A DNA stretch of 9,132 nucleotides from Desulfobacteraceae bacterium. Lineage in GTDB: Bacteria > Desulfobacterota > Desulfobacteria > Desulfobacterales > UBA11574. Positions 1 to 5,769 of the stretch are shown in pieces (the stretch's first letter is position 1; each line of letters starts with the position of its first letter). The position numbers and the translations under genes are program-made. The stretch spans positions 1 through 9,132 of the forward strand of contig PKTV01000431.1 in NCBI GenBank assembly GCA_002868985.1. The letters are read 5' to 3'. The notes beneath the pieces are model-generated. The model saw only the letters and a list, made by a program, of their open reading frames with translations, made no database searches and had not been told where the DNA came from.

Positions 1-2
1 TC

Positions 3-407
3 GCAGGTCTCGGAATGGGTTTTGTGTCGATTTCCACGCTCCTCATCGTGCAGAACAGCCTTCCCGGAGAAGATCTGGGGATTGCTACCGCCTCTCATCA
101 ATTCAGCAGAACCCTTGGCGGGACCATTGGTATCGGTATTTCAGGGAGTTTAGTGACCGCTAGGCTTCAGACAACCATGGACGTATTGAGGATGCCCGGA
201 ATTGATGGCAGAATTCACCCATCTCTTTCTACTCATTTACAACAGAGCGTCGAAGGCTTATTTCGACCGGAGATACAATCTCTTCTTGCGGAAAATGTTC
301 AAAAAGCCCTTCGGGAAGCGGTTGCAGAAGGTGTTACTTTGGTTTTTTGGGTATCATTGATCACGGCATGCATGTGCCTGTTTTTTAGTTACAGATTACC
401 GGAATGA
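3..407 (+). CDS. MFS transporter, DHA2 (EmrB/QacA) type, C-terminal part
   Basis: The reading frame is open at the left edge, so only the last 134 residues are visible. They match the end of 14-helix drug:H+ antiporters of the DHA2 branch. The stretch LIVQNSLPGEDLGIATAS is the typical cytoplasmic loop and following helix, and it leads into a helix with the glycine-rich run TLGGTIGIGISGSLV. A hydrophilic insert of about 60 residues comes next. The last helix is VTLVFWVSLITACMCLFFSY, followed directly by a short RLPE tail. The family exports small toxic compounds across the inner membrane using the proton gradient; the substrate cannot be told from this part. The next gene begins within about 10 to 25 bases, so co-transcription is likely. 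The family call is firm, the substrate unknown. Confidence 0.85.
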   Translation, partial: AGLGMGFVSISTLLIVQNSLPGEDLGIATASHQFSRTLGGTIGIGISGSLVTARLQTTMDVLRMPGIDGRIHPSLSTHLQQSVEGLFRPEIQSLLAENVQKALREAVAEGVTLVFWVSLITACMCLFFSYRLPE

Positions 408-414
408 TAGGAGA

Positions 415-1221
415 GTGAAAATTATAAAGATGAAAAAAACACCCCATCCAACACCTGGCGGTAGAAGCCGACGTCTTACGAAAGACACCTTTCGTTTTGA
501 TTGCCATCCCGGCGTAACATGTTTTACCCGTTGCTGCAAAGATGCGGACATGTATCTTTATCCATATGATGTCATCCGTATGAAAAACCGGCTCGGCATT
601 TCATCAGATCAGTTCTTGGAGCAGTATACGTTTCAAGCAATTAGAGACAATCCACATTTTCCAAATCTTATGCTGAAAATGGTGGACAATGACGAGAAAT
701 GGTGCCCGTTTTTGTCAATAAAAGGGTGTACGATATACGAAGACCGCCCATTTTCCTGCCGAGCGTATCCACTGGAGCGCGCTGTGGCAAGAGCCGGTGA
801 TGGGGCTGAACGAACCGTTTTGTATTTTATTGCCGAAGATTCCTATTGCAAGGGCCACAAAGAATCTCGCGAATGGACGATAAGAGAGTGGATTGAGGAT
901 CAGCAGATTCAGTTATACAATGATATGAATGATTTGTGGGTCGAGATCGACACCCTGTTTCGAGCAAATCCCTGGGGTACGCAAGGGATCGACAATCCTG
1001 CTTTTAAAATGGCATTTATGGCCTGCTTTAATGTCGATGAATTTAAGAAGTTTGTTTTTGAAAGCACTTTTTTATCAAGATTTAATGTGCACCGGGATCG
1101 GGTCAGTCAGATGCAGGAATCGGATGTTGAGTTGATGAAATTCGGTTTTGACTGGATAAAGTTTTTTCTGACCGGCAAAGGTCCATTCATGATGACCCCA
1201 TCAAAAGATGACCCGATTTAA
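415..1221 (+). CDS. YkgJ family cysteine cluster protein
   Basis: A 268-residue soluble protein of the zinc- or iron-chelating cysteine-cluster family (PF03692, YkgJ-like). The N-terminal cluster is C30-x5-C36-x3-C40-C41. A second set follows at C97 (WCPFL), C105 (GCTIYEDRP) and C115 (SCRAYP), which is the usual arrangement. These residues probably bind one metal ion or Fe-S cluster; the biochemical role of the family is unknown. There is no signal peptide or membrane segment. The C-terminal half (about 125-268) has no motif I recognise. The start is uncertain: the GTG at 415 lies one base after the AGGAG at 409-413, while the ATG at 430 lies 16 bases after it, so neither spacing is ideal. 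The gene sits between the MFS gene and nfi and probably shares their transcript. Confidence 0.88.
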   Translation: MKIIKMKKTPHPTPGGRSRRLTKDTFRFDCHPGVTCFTRCCKDADMYLYPYDVIRMKNRLGISSDQFLEQYTFQAIRDNPHFPNLMLKMVDNDEKWCPFLSIKGCTIYEDRPFSCRAYPLERAVARAGDGAERTVLYFIAEDSYCKGHKESREWTIREWIEDQQIQLYNDMNDLWVEIDTLFRANPWGTQGIDNPAFKMAFMACFNVDEFKKFVFESTFLSRFNVHRDRVSQMQESDVELMKFGFDWIKFFLTGKGPFMMTPSKDDPI

Positions 1222-1224
1222 ACC

Positions 1225-1884
1225 ATGTCTTTTCTCTCACATTCCTGGGACATGTCATTGCAGGATGCAAGACGATTGCAGATGAAATTGGCAGCCCATA
1301 TTATCCGGGAAAACAGGTTGGAAACGGTTAAAACGGTTGCCGGTATCGATGTGGGGTTAAAGGGTGACATGGCGTGCGCAGCCATCGTGGTGCTTAATTT
1401 CCCCAAACTCGACGTTGTCGATCAATTTACGGCCACAAGACGGATTACATGTCCATATATTCCAGGCCTATTAAGCTTTCGTGAAGGTCCGGTGATTCTC
1501 GATGCCCTTGATCAGCTTGATCGTAAGCCGGATCTGCTTATTTTCGACGGCCAGGGTATCGCCCATCCCTACCGCCTGGGGATTGCCAGTCATATCGGAC
1601 TGCTTTCCGACTATCCTTCCATCGGTTGTGCCAAATCCCGGCTGTGTGGGCAATATCAGGAACCGGATGCCGAGCGCGGCAGTCATGTCTCGCTCATGGA
1701 CCATGGCGAAACCATTGGTGCCATCGTAAGGACGCGAACCGGCGTTAAGCCGGTGTTTGTATCTATAGGGCATCGCGTCGATTTAAAAACCAGTATCGAT
1801 GTTGTTTTGGGATGTTGTAAGGCATACCGCCTGCCAGAGACGACGCGCAAAGCACATCGTCTGGCATCAGATGTGTTGAGTTGA
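1225..1884 (+). CDS. nfi: Endonuclease V (deoxyinosine 3'-endonuclease)
   Basis: A 219-residue endonuclease V, which recognises deaminated bases (chiefly deoxyinosine, and inosine in RNA for some members) and nicks the second phosphodiester bond 3' of the lesion. Signature segments are clear. AGIDVG carries the first metal-binding aspartate, D42. PYIPGLLSFRE (77-87) carries the base-flipping wedge and E87. DGQGIAHPYRLG (108-119) carries D108. GHRVDL carries H183, matching the conserved late histidine. The family usually has HPRR where this protein has HPYR, a mild change. The ATG at 1225 is preferred because it keeps the N-terminal tryptophan (SWDMS, W8) conserved in thermophilic homologues. 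ATG 1252 would give an E. coli-like N-terminus and cannot be excluded, and I see no strong Shine-Dalgarno for either. The gene begins three bases after the YkgJ-type gene stops, so translational coupling is likely. Confidence 0.95.
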   Translation: MSFLSHSWDMSLQDARRLQMKLAAHIIRENRLETVKTVAGIDVGLKGDMACAAIVVLNFPKLDVVDQFTATRRITCPYIPGLLSFREGPVILDALDQLDRKPDLLIFDGQGIAHPYRLGIASHIGLLSDYPSIGCAKSRLCGQYQEPDAERGSHVSLMDHGETIGAIVRTRTGVKPVFVSIGHRVDLKTSIDVVLGCCKAYRLPETTRKAHRLASDVLS

Positions 1885-1904
1885 GCTTTTCGTTTGCTGT
1901 TTCT

Positions 1905-2432
1905 TTACTTAGATGAAGCCCATTTTCGGATTCGGGAAACCGTTTGGTTGTCCCAAGTATTTGACAACCGAAGATGAATGAAATGGGTAAAGAGGTTGTT
2001 CACAATCCCGATAACCTTTTCTATCAGATATATCTTCTCGAGAACAACGCCTTCTATGTCATCCGGGGTTTCCACCGGCCCGGTCTCCGGCAACTTCAGG
2101 TTGGAGATGTTGAGACTTTCCCCTTTGAGACTGAATTCCCAGGTTTGAGCTCCGGTTTTATAGGCCAGGTGTATTTCGGTAACAGCAGCCCCCTTTGAAA
2201 TTGCCAGAAGGCCTTCTTCCATGCTGGCATTATCGCCTTTAATGGTGACGGTTTCTTTAGCGTTGCTGCGTGTGTTTTCAAGGACCAGCCGATTTCCGAC
2301 AGTTAACGATACAAGATCCGTATCGTATTTGCGCAACCGGCCCTGATCGGTTTCGATCATGAACCACAGCCAGGTCAGAAATTCGTTTCCTAAAAATTTG
2401 TACCGGCTATATGCGACGGCGATATCCAGCAT
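1905..2432 (-). CDS. RdgC-like protein, C-terminal part as a separate frame
   Basis: A 175-residue protein with no membrane segment. By eye it resembles the C-terminal third of RdgC, the ring-shaped DNA-binding protein that modulates RecA. The segment GNEFLTWLWF (15-24) sits where RdgC has its 'LTAWL' stretch. VGNRLVLEN, the following acidic region, and KGAAVTEIHLAYKTGAQTWEFSLK match the RdgC order of beta strands and the helix containing a V-T-x-L/I motif. The frame is identical to that of the upstream RdgC-like gene: only TAG and CCG separate the two, then this ATG. A GAGGA at 2440-2444 on the minus strand lies 7 bases before the ATG, so independent initiation is plausible. Together the two parts would make about 380 residues, against roughly 300 for E. 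coli RdgC. The gene ends 20 bases from the convergent nfi. Homology to RdgC is a recollection-based alignment and is less certain than for the N-terminal part. Confidence 0.65.
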   Translation of the reverse strand: MLDIAVAYSRYKFLGNEFLTWLWFMIETDQGRLRKYDTDLVSLTVGNRLVLENTRSNAKETVTIKGDNASMEEGLLAISKGAAVTEIHLAYKTGAQTWEFSLKGESLNISNLKLPETGPVETPDDIEGVVLEKIYLIEKVIGIVNNLFTHFIHLRLSNTWDNQTVSRIRKWASSK

Positions 2433-2435
2433 CGG

Positions 2436-3050
2436 CTATTCCTCGGGGCGGCTTGTTCCTATGTCTCGCAAAATATCACGTTCTTTATCCGCTAATCCGG
2501 CCATTCGGTCGGCCGCGGTATAGGGAAACAGGCGGATCAAATGAAGGTTGAAAGATTTGATAAAAAGTGTCTCTAAGGCTTCATTGGCTGCTTTTAAGTT
2601 GGAAAAAAACCACAAAGAGGCGGTCTCGTACTCCCACACCAAATCATAAACATTCGGTGTTGCCGGAATCCGATGGACAAGGGTGTTGACGACATGATCT
2701 TTGATGGATTTTTTTTCATTGCCGGATAAATAGTGCCGGCCGGTATCTGCCAGGCGTTTGGCAGCGTAAAGGGCATAATGTTTCTGAATAAGCTTCGGTG
2801 GAATGGATTTCTTGTCGATTCGTAGGGAAAACACCATATAGCCACCAAAAACAAATGAATAGCCTTCAAAATCAGGTGCATACGGGGTCTCGAAGGACGT
2901 CCAGCCGACGGTGGCTTCAGAGCCGTCATCCTCGATTTTTGGAATTGCATGTTGTTTGAGGCCCTGGTAGACGGTTTCATGAACAGAACCGTCCAGTTGA
3001 CCCGCAGCTTGATAGCGAGTGATAGACATGCGTGATGAAAGAAGACCCAT
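2436..3050 (-). CDS. rdgC: RdgC-like recombination-associated protein, N-terminal and central part
   Basis: A 204-residue protein of the RdgC family (PF04381), a nucleoid-associated DNA-binding protein that in E. coli forms a dimeric ring around duplex DNA and restrains RecA-driven exchange. Visible family features are the N-terminus MGLLSSRMSITRYQAAG, the strand ending TVGWTSFE, the core YMVFSLRIDKKSIPPKLI, the basic stretch LSGNEKKSIKDHVVNTLVHRI, and the ETASLWFFSNLKAANEALETLF region, which corresponds to the 'D...S..A.E.L..L' helix of RdgC. The start at 3050 is chosen because the MG-LS-TRY N-terminus is complete; AAGAGA lies just upstream. The protein stops at a TAG just where RdgC would continue into its C-terminal domain, and the next frame supplies that domain. 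It could be a genuine two-subunit RdgC or a gene broken by a nonsense change. Confidence 0.78.
   Translation of the reverse strand: MGLLSSRMSITRYQAAGQLDGSVHETVYQGLKQHAIPKIEDDGSEATVGWTSFETPYAPDFEGYSFVFGGYMVFSLRIDKKSIPPKLIQKHYALYAAKRLADTGRHYLSGNEKKSIKDHVVNTLVHRIPATPNVYDLVWEYETASLWFFSNLKAANEALETLFIKSFNLHLIRLFPYTAADRMAGLADKERDILRDIGTSRPEE
2439..2444 (-). promoter_or_regulatory. Ribosome binding site inside the end of the upstream rdgC frame
   Basis: The minus strand reads GAGGAA across the last two glutamate codons of the upstream RdgC-like frame, then TAG, CCG and ATG. GAGGA is 7 bases from the ATG at 2432, an ordinary Shine-Dalgarno distance. Ribosomes stopping at the TAG would be on top of the next start, which favours termination-reinitiation coupling. 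This site supports separate synthesis of the second protein. Confidence 0.6.
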
Positions 3051-3158
3051 AATATTCTCTTTTTATAATAAGATAAAAATTCAGCGTGTAAGAAGCGTGC
3101 AACAAGATTTGTGGAAAAGGCTATAGCGCGTTTGCTGGCCGGTTACAAGCCATAATGT

Positions 3159-3932
3159 TTAGGATTTAGCTTCCAACGTAAATTGAGCACATAAGGGGAA
3201 ATGATCCGACAGGTAACTATTTTTAAAGGTATCTTGGATAACCGCGCTGTTTTTTAGGGTGATTTTGCCTCGAAAGAGAATCCAGTCGATATGATCTCCG
3301 TCTGTATTTCCGGTAAATTCGTGATGGGTTCCCGTAAAAGGCTTTTTAAACGCGTCTTTAAAATAGCCTGCATTTCCCGATGATGTATCATCATGTCCCG
3401 TGAAAATATTATAACATGGACTAAAGGGTGTGGTATTAAAATCTCCCATGAGAATTACGGGGACATCATCGGGAAGATGCGACAACCGGTCAAGGATCAG
3501 TTTGGCGCTTTTAACTTGAACCGAAACGTCAAAGTCAAGATGCGTATTAATACATATCACTTGTCGGCGGTCTGTTTCGAACATGCCGATGGTGCACTGT
3601 CTGGGCCAGATGCTTTTCCGATAACGGCTCGGTATCGAGGGGGTTGGGCTCAAAAAAAAATGTTCATAGTGGATGCAGTGCCAGTTTTTTTGATAAAAGA
3701 TAACGTTGTTTTGCCAGAAAGAGGGTGACGGGCTTCGCCTCCCGATATAGTCGTATTCCGTTAACAGGTTGTCGAGAAAATCGATCTGGAAGTCATTGGC
3801 TTCCTGAAAACCGATAAAATCCATACGATATTTTTCGAGAAAAGGCTGAAAGCCTTTCTTCCGATATCGCCAGTTGTTGGCACCGTCATCCGCCAGTCCA
3901 AAACGTAAATTTAAAGTCAAAACAGAAAGCAT
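3159..3932 (-). CDS. Endonuclease/exonuclease/phosphatase (EEP) family hydrolase
   Basis: A complete 257-residue protein of the EEP fold (exonuclease III / DNase I / sphingomyelinase superfamily), Mg2+-dependent phosphodiesterases or phosphatases. All catalytic motifs are present in order: LTLNLRFG with N8, GFQEAN with the metal-binding E44, INTHLDF with H131, GDFNTTP with D164 and N166, DHIDWILF with D213 and D216, and SDHFPL with D243 and H244. There is no signal peptide, so it should be cytoplasmic. Substrate range in this superfamily is wide (DNA, RNA, phospholipids, phosphoinositides, nucleotides). The RYRKSIWPRQCTIG and GDHIDWILF segments suggest the uncharacterised bacterial group related to the CCR4/nocturnin-like side, but I cannot fix the substrate. 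I see no good Shine-Dalgarno before the ATG (ATTAAAAAAATACC). It lies between the CYTH and rdgC genes on the same strand with gaps of about 100 bases on each side. Confidence 0.9.
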   Translation of the reverse strand: MLSVLTLNLRFGLADDGANNWRYRKKGFQPFLEKYRMDFIGFQEANDFQIDFLDNLLTEYDYIGRRSPSPSFWQNNVIFYQKNWHCIHYEHFFLSPTPSIPSRYRKSIWPRQCTIGMFETDRRQVICINTHLDFDVSVQVKSAKLILDRLSHLPDDVPVILMGDFNTTPFSPCYNIFTGHDDTSSGNAGYFKDAFKKPFTGTHHEFTGNTDGDHIDWILFRGKITLKNSAVIQDTFKNSYLSDHFPLCAQFTLEAKS

Positions 3933-4018
3933 GGTATTTTTTTAATATCGAAAACGTTAGATCTCTTTAGACACCGAATATCCTTTAATATCAAGCTGGT
4001 ACGAGGATAGAGCAAATG

Positions 4019-4043
4019 CCGGGTGATTTGGGCAATAACCCGG
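4019..4043. repeat. Short inverted repeat after the CYTH gene
   Basis: CCGGGT (4019-4024) and ACCCGG (4038-4043) form a perfect 6-base-pair stem with a 13-base loop, just downstream of the CYTH gene stop on the minus strand. No T-run follows in that direction (CATTTGCTC), so it is not a clear intrinsic terminator. It may be an RNA-end stabilising hairpin or chance. Confidence 0.3.
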
Positions 4044-4054
4044 TGAGTAACACA

Positions 4055-4666
4055 TTAAATGGCATCCGCTTCGATCAGGTTGAGATATTGAGTCATATCA
4101 AACCGGATATTGTTAAAGTTGCCGAATGTGACATCATAAAATGAAAGATTTAATTTTCGCTTTATGACATCAAAAATTGCGAGATAGTTCAGAAGAATCC
4201 GTTTTTCCCACAAAAAGCCAATTTGAGATGCCAATTTTTGGATCGATTCTTTGTTACCCTCGATTTCAATAAAATCACCGTAAGGCATGGTGTCCAGACA
4301 AAGGTGCGTATCGTCGAGTATGTAGGTTTCACGCCATTTTTCGTATATTTGTTCTTCCTGGAATCCCAAAGATTTCAGGATGTGTTCCATGGCGTCAAAA
4401 TCACTGACTTCAACTTCGAATTCTTGTAATATTTTAAATTGATTGTCTTTAAAGGGTGGTTCGGATTTATAGGTTAGCGTAATTTTTTTATCCTTACGCA
4501 GCCTCAACAGAGATTTTTTTTTAATCAGCGATTTTTCAGGGTCTTCAAATCGTATGTTGGTTTCAAAAGTTCGATCCTTATAAACAGCGCCAAGGTCAAT
4601 CATGCGGGTTCGCACAGGGTCTATATTCGGCAAGTAAAATTTTACTTCGGTTTCTAAATATTTCAT
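4055..4666 (-). CDS. CYTH domain protein (class IV adenylate cyclase / triphosphate tunnel family)
   Basis: A 203-residue CYTH (CyaB/thiamine triphosphatase) protein. The N-terminus MKYLETEVKFYLP holds the defining E5-x-E7-x-K9 motif that binds metal and triphosphate. Tunnel-wall residues follow as expected: LRLRKD with R55 and R57, LTYKSE with K67, FEVEV with E84 and E86, EKWRETYIL with K110 and R112, LDTMP with D125, and FIEIEG with E134 and E136. Enzymes of this family act on triphosphates (ATP to cAMP, ThTP or PPPi hydrolysis). The CyaB-like spacing makes class IV cyclase the usual automatic label, but activity cannot be settled by sequence. The start at 4666 is chosen because AAGGTG precedes it at a good distance. 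The frame stays open further upstream, but a start at 4765 would fall inside the -35 box of the gene's own promoter. Confidence 0.88.
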   Translation of the reverse strand: MKYLETEVKFYLPNIDPVRTRMIDLGAVYKDRTFETNIRFEDPEKSLIKKKSLLRLRKDKKITLTYKSEPPFKDNQFKILQEFEVEVSDFDAMEHILKSLGFQEEQIYEKWRETYILDDTHLCLDTMPYGDFIEIEGNKESIQKLASQIGFLWEKRILLNYLAIFDVIKRKLNLSFYDVTFGNFNNIRFDMTQYLNLIEADAI

Positions 4667-4736
4667 TAGACTGCACCTTATTTCCCAAAAAAAATTAATG
4701 ACACAGAAACTTCTTGTGAAACCAACGCACTTCAAA

Positions 4737-4765
4737 TATATATTAGAAATTATTTTTAGTGTCAA
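4737..4765 (-). promoter_or_regulatory. Sigma-70-type promoter for the CYTH gene
   Basis: On the minus strand TTGACA (4760-4765) is followed after exactly 17 bases by TATATA (4737-4742). This is a perfect -35 box and a good -10 box at the optimal distance. Initiation would fall near 4730, leaving a leader of roughly 60 bases before the ATG at 4666. It reads away from the rplM promoter. Confidence 0.7.
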
Positions 4766-4792
4766 ATCCTGGATCGGCTTGCGATTTTTCCC

Positions 4793-4820
4793 TTGACACA
4801 GTTATATTTTCTATTATATC
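4793..4820 (+). promoter_or_regulatory. Sigma-70-type promoter for rplM-rpsI
   Basis: TTGACA at 4793-4798 is followed by an AT-rich stretch with overlapping -10 candidates: TTATAT (4814-4819, spacer 15) and TATATC (4815-4820, spacer 16). Initiation around 4826-4828 would leave a leader of only about 24 bases, carrying the AAAGGAG ribosome binding site. That is too short for the structured L13-binding leader known from E. coli. Confidence 0.65.
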
Positions 4821-4850
4821 AATCGGGTTTTATTCAAAGGAGAAAAACAG

Positions 4851-5285
4851 GTGAAAAAGTACACATATAGTGCCAAAGACGCCGACAATCAGGGAAAATG
4901 GTGTCTGGTGGATGCCGAAAATGCGATTCTGGGCAGACTCGCCAGCACCGTAGCGGCGCGCCTTCGAGGAAAACACAACCCGCTTTTTACCCCCCATGTG
5001 GATACCGGTGATTGGATTATTGTCATTAATGCGGATAAGGTTGCCCTCACCGGAAGGAAATGGGATCAGAAAAATTATTACCGGCATAGCGGCTACATCG
5101 GAGGCCTTAAGACCATCACAGCCAAAAAGCTCATGGAAAAAAGACCCGAAGATCTCATTCGGTTTGCCGTTAAGGGCATGCTGCCAAAGAACAGACTGGG
5201 GAGAAAACTGTTTAAAAAATTGAAGGTTTATTCCGGAAAGCATCATCCCCATGAGGCTCAGCAACCGGAGATTCTTGAAGTTTAA
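4851..5285 (+). CDS. rplM: Large-subunit ribosomal protein L13 (uL13)
   Basis: A 144-residue L13, close to the 142 residues of the E. coli protein. It is an early-assembly protein of the 50S subunit bound to 23S rRNA. Family segments are complete: [26 protein letters not shown] (17-42), the [18 protein letters not shown] region, [28 protein letters not shown], and the late [19 protein letters not shown]. The start is GTG at 4851, preceded by AAAGGAG (4836-4842) with an 8-base gap, so the unusual start codon is well supported. The gene heads the standard two-gene rplM-rpsI operon, with a 39-base gap to rpsI and a consensus-like promoter upstream. A long frame on the opposite strand here is only its shadow. 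Confidence 0.99.
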   Translation: MKKYTYSAKDADNQGKWCLVDAENAILGRLASTVAARLRGKHNPLFTPHVDTGDWIIVINADKVALTGRKWDQKNYYRHSGYIGGLKTITAKKLMEKRPEDLIRFAVKGMLPKNRLGRKLFKKLKVYSGKHHPHEAQQPEILEV

Positions 5286-5324
5286 ACAAATCACGTTATA
5301 ATCTATTAATTATTGGGGAGTTGT

Positions 5325-5720
5325 ATGGACAAGGAAAACGTTTATTATTCAACTGGAAAACGAAAAACTTCCGTTGCCAGAACATGGTTAACGCCGGGAA
5401 GCGGTGAAATTATTGTCAACAATAAGCCCATCGATGAATATTTTAAGATTGAGTCCATAAAAGGGATTGTGAAGCATCCACTTGTTTTGACCAATACCCT
5501 TGATTCGTTTGACGTAAAAAGTAAGGTTGTCGGTGGCGGTATTGCGGGACAGGCCGGCGCGATTCGGCATGGCATTACAAAGGCACTGATACTGGCCGAT
5601 CCAGATTTAAGAAAAGCGTTAAAAAAAGCCGGATTTGTTCGGCGTGATGCCAGGGTTAAGGAACGAAAAAAATACGGGCAAAAAGGTGCTCGCGCTCGTT
5701 TCCAGTTTTCAAAACGTTAG
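5325..5720 (+). CDS. rpsI: Small-subunit ribosomal protein S9 (uS9)
   Basis: A 131-residue S9, matching the usual 130. It binds the 3' major domain of 16S rRNA in the 30S head, and its C-terminal tail reaches toward P-site tRNA. Diagnostic stretches are [16 protein letters not shown] at the N-terminus, [19 protein letters not shown] in the middle, [20 protein letters not shown], and the invariant C-terminal FQFSKR. ATG 5325 is chosen as start because GGGGAG (5315-5320) lies 4 bases upstream; an in-frame TTG at 5313 would overlap that site. The gene ends with TAG and is followed 19 bases later by a strong hairpin terminator, so the operon is only rplM-rpsI. Its TAG ending also argues that amber is a normal stop codon in this genome. 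Confidence 0.99.
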   Translation: MDKENVYYSTGKRKTSVARTWLTPGSGEIIVNNKPIDEYFKIESIKGIVKHPLVLTNTLDSFDVKSKVVGGGIAGQAGAIRHGITKALILADPDLRKALKKAGFVRRDARVKERKKYGQKGARARFQFSKR

Positions 5721-5739
5721 AATTTTTTTCCAATAAACA

Positions 5740-5769
5740 AAAAGGAACGAGGACCTCCTCGTTCCTTTT
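5740..5769. terminator. Bidirectional intrinsic terminator between rpsI and the crotonase gene
   Basis: Perfectly complementary arms 5740-5753 (AAAAGGAACGAGGA) and 5756-5769 form up to 14 base pairs, in practice 13 with a four-base loop. The arms end in A and T runs, so transcripts in both directions finish with a U-rich tail: TTTTATTCTT on the plus strand and TTTTTGTTTATT on the minus strand. It ends rplM-rpsI and the convergent minus-strand operon. The TAA of the latter (5768-5770) overlaps the arm. Confidence 0.92.

Noticed and set aside
1471..1773. A 100-codon minus-strand frame inside nfi
   Set aside because: It overlaps the conserved catalytic region of endonuclease V and shows no independent protein features.
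1885..1904. Terminator between the convergent nfi and RdgC-like genes
   Set aside because: The 20-base gap is T-rich, but I find no inverted repeat in it or at its borders.
3051..3158. Possible promoter before the RdgC-like gene
   Set aside because: An AT-rich stretch with TTATAA is present on the minus strand just upstream of 3050, but no acceptable -35 box lies at the right distance.
3941..3992. TTTAATATC repeated at 3941-3949 and 3984-3992 upstream of the EEP gene
   Set aside because: Two copies of a nine-base AT-rich word 43 bases apart are too weak to call an operator or repeat element.
4667..4765. Upstream extension of the CYTH protein by 33 residues
   Set aside because: The extension would start with a TTG that is part of the -35 box. 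It lacks family resemblance, and the ExExK N-terminus with a ribosome binding site is complete at 4666.
4830..5294. A 154-codon frame on the minus strand opposite rplM
   Set aside because: It lies fully over the unmistakable L13 gene, shows no family resemblance and has no ribosome binding site context. It is a shadow.
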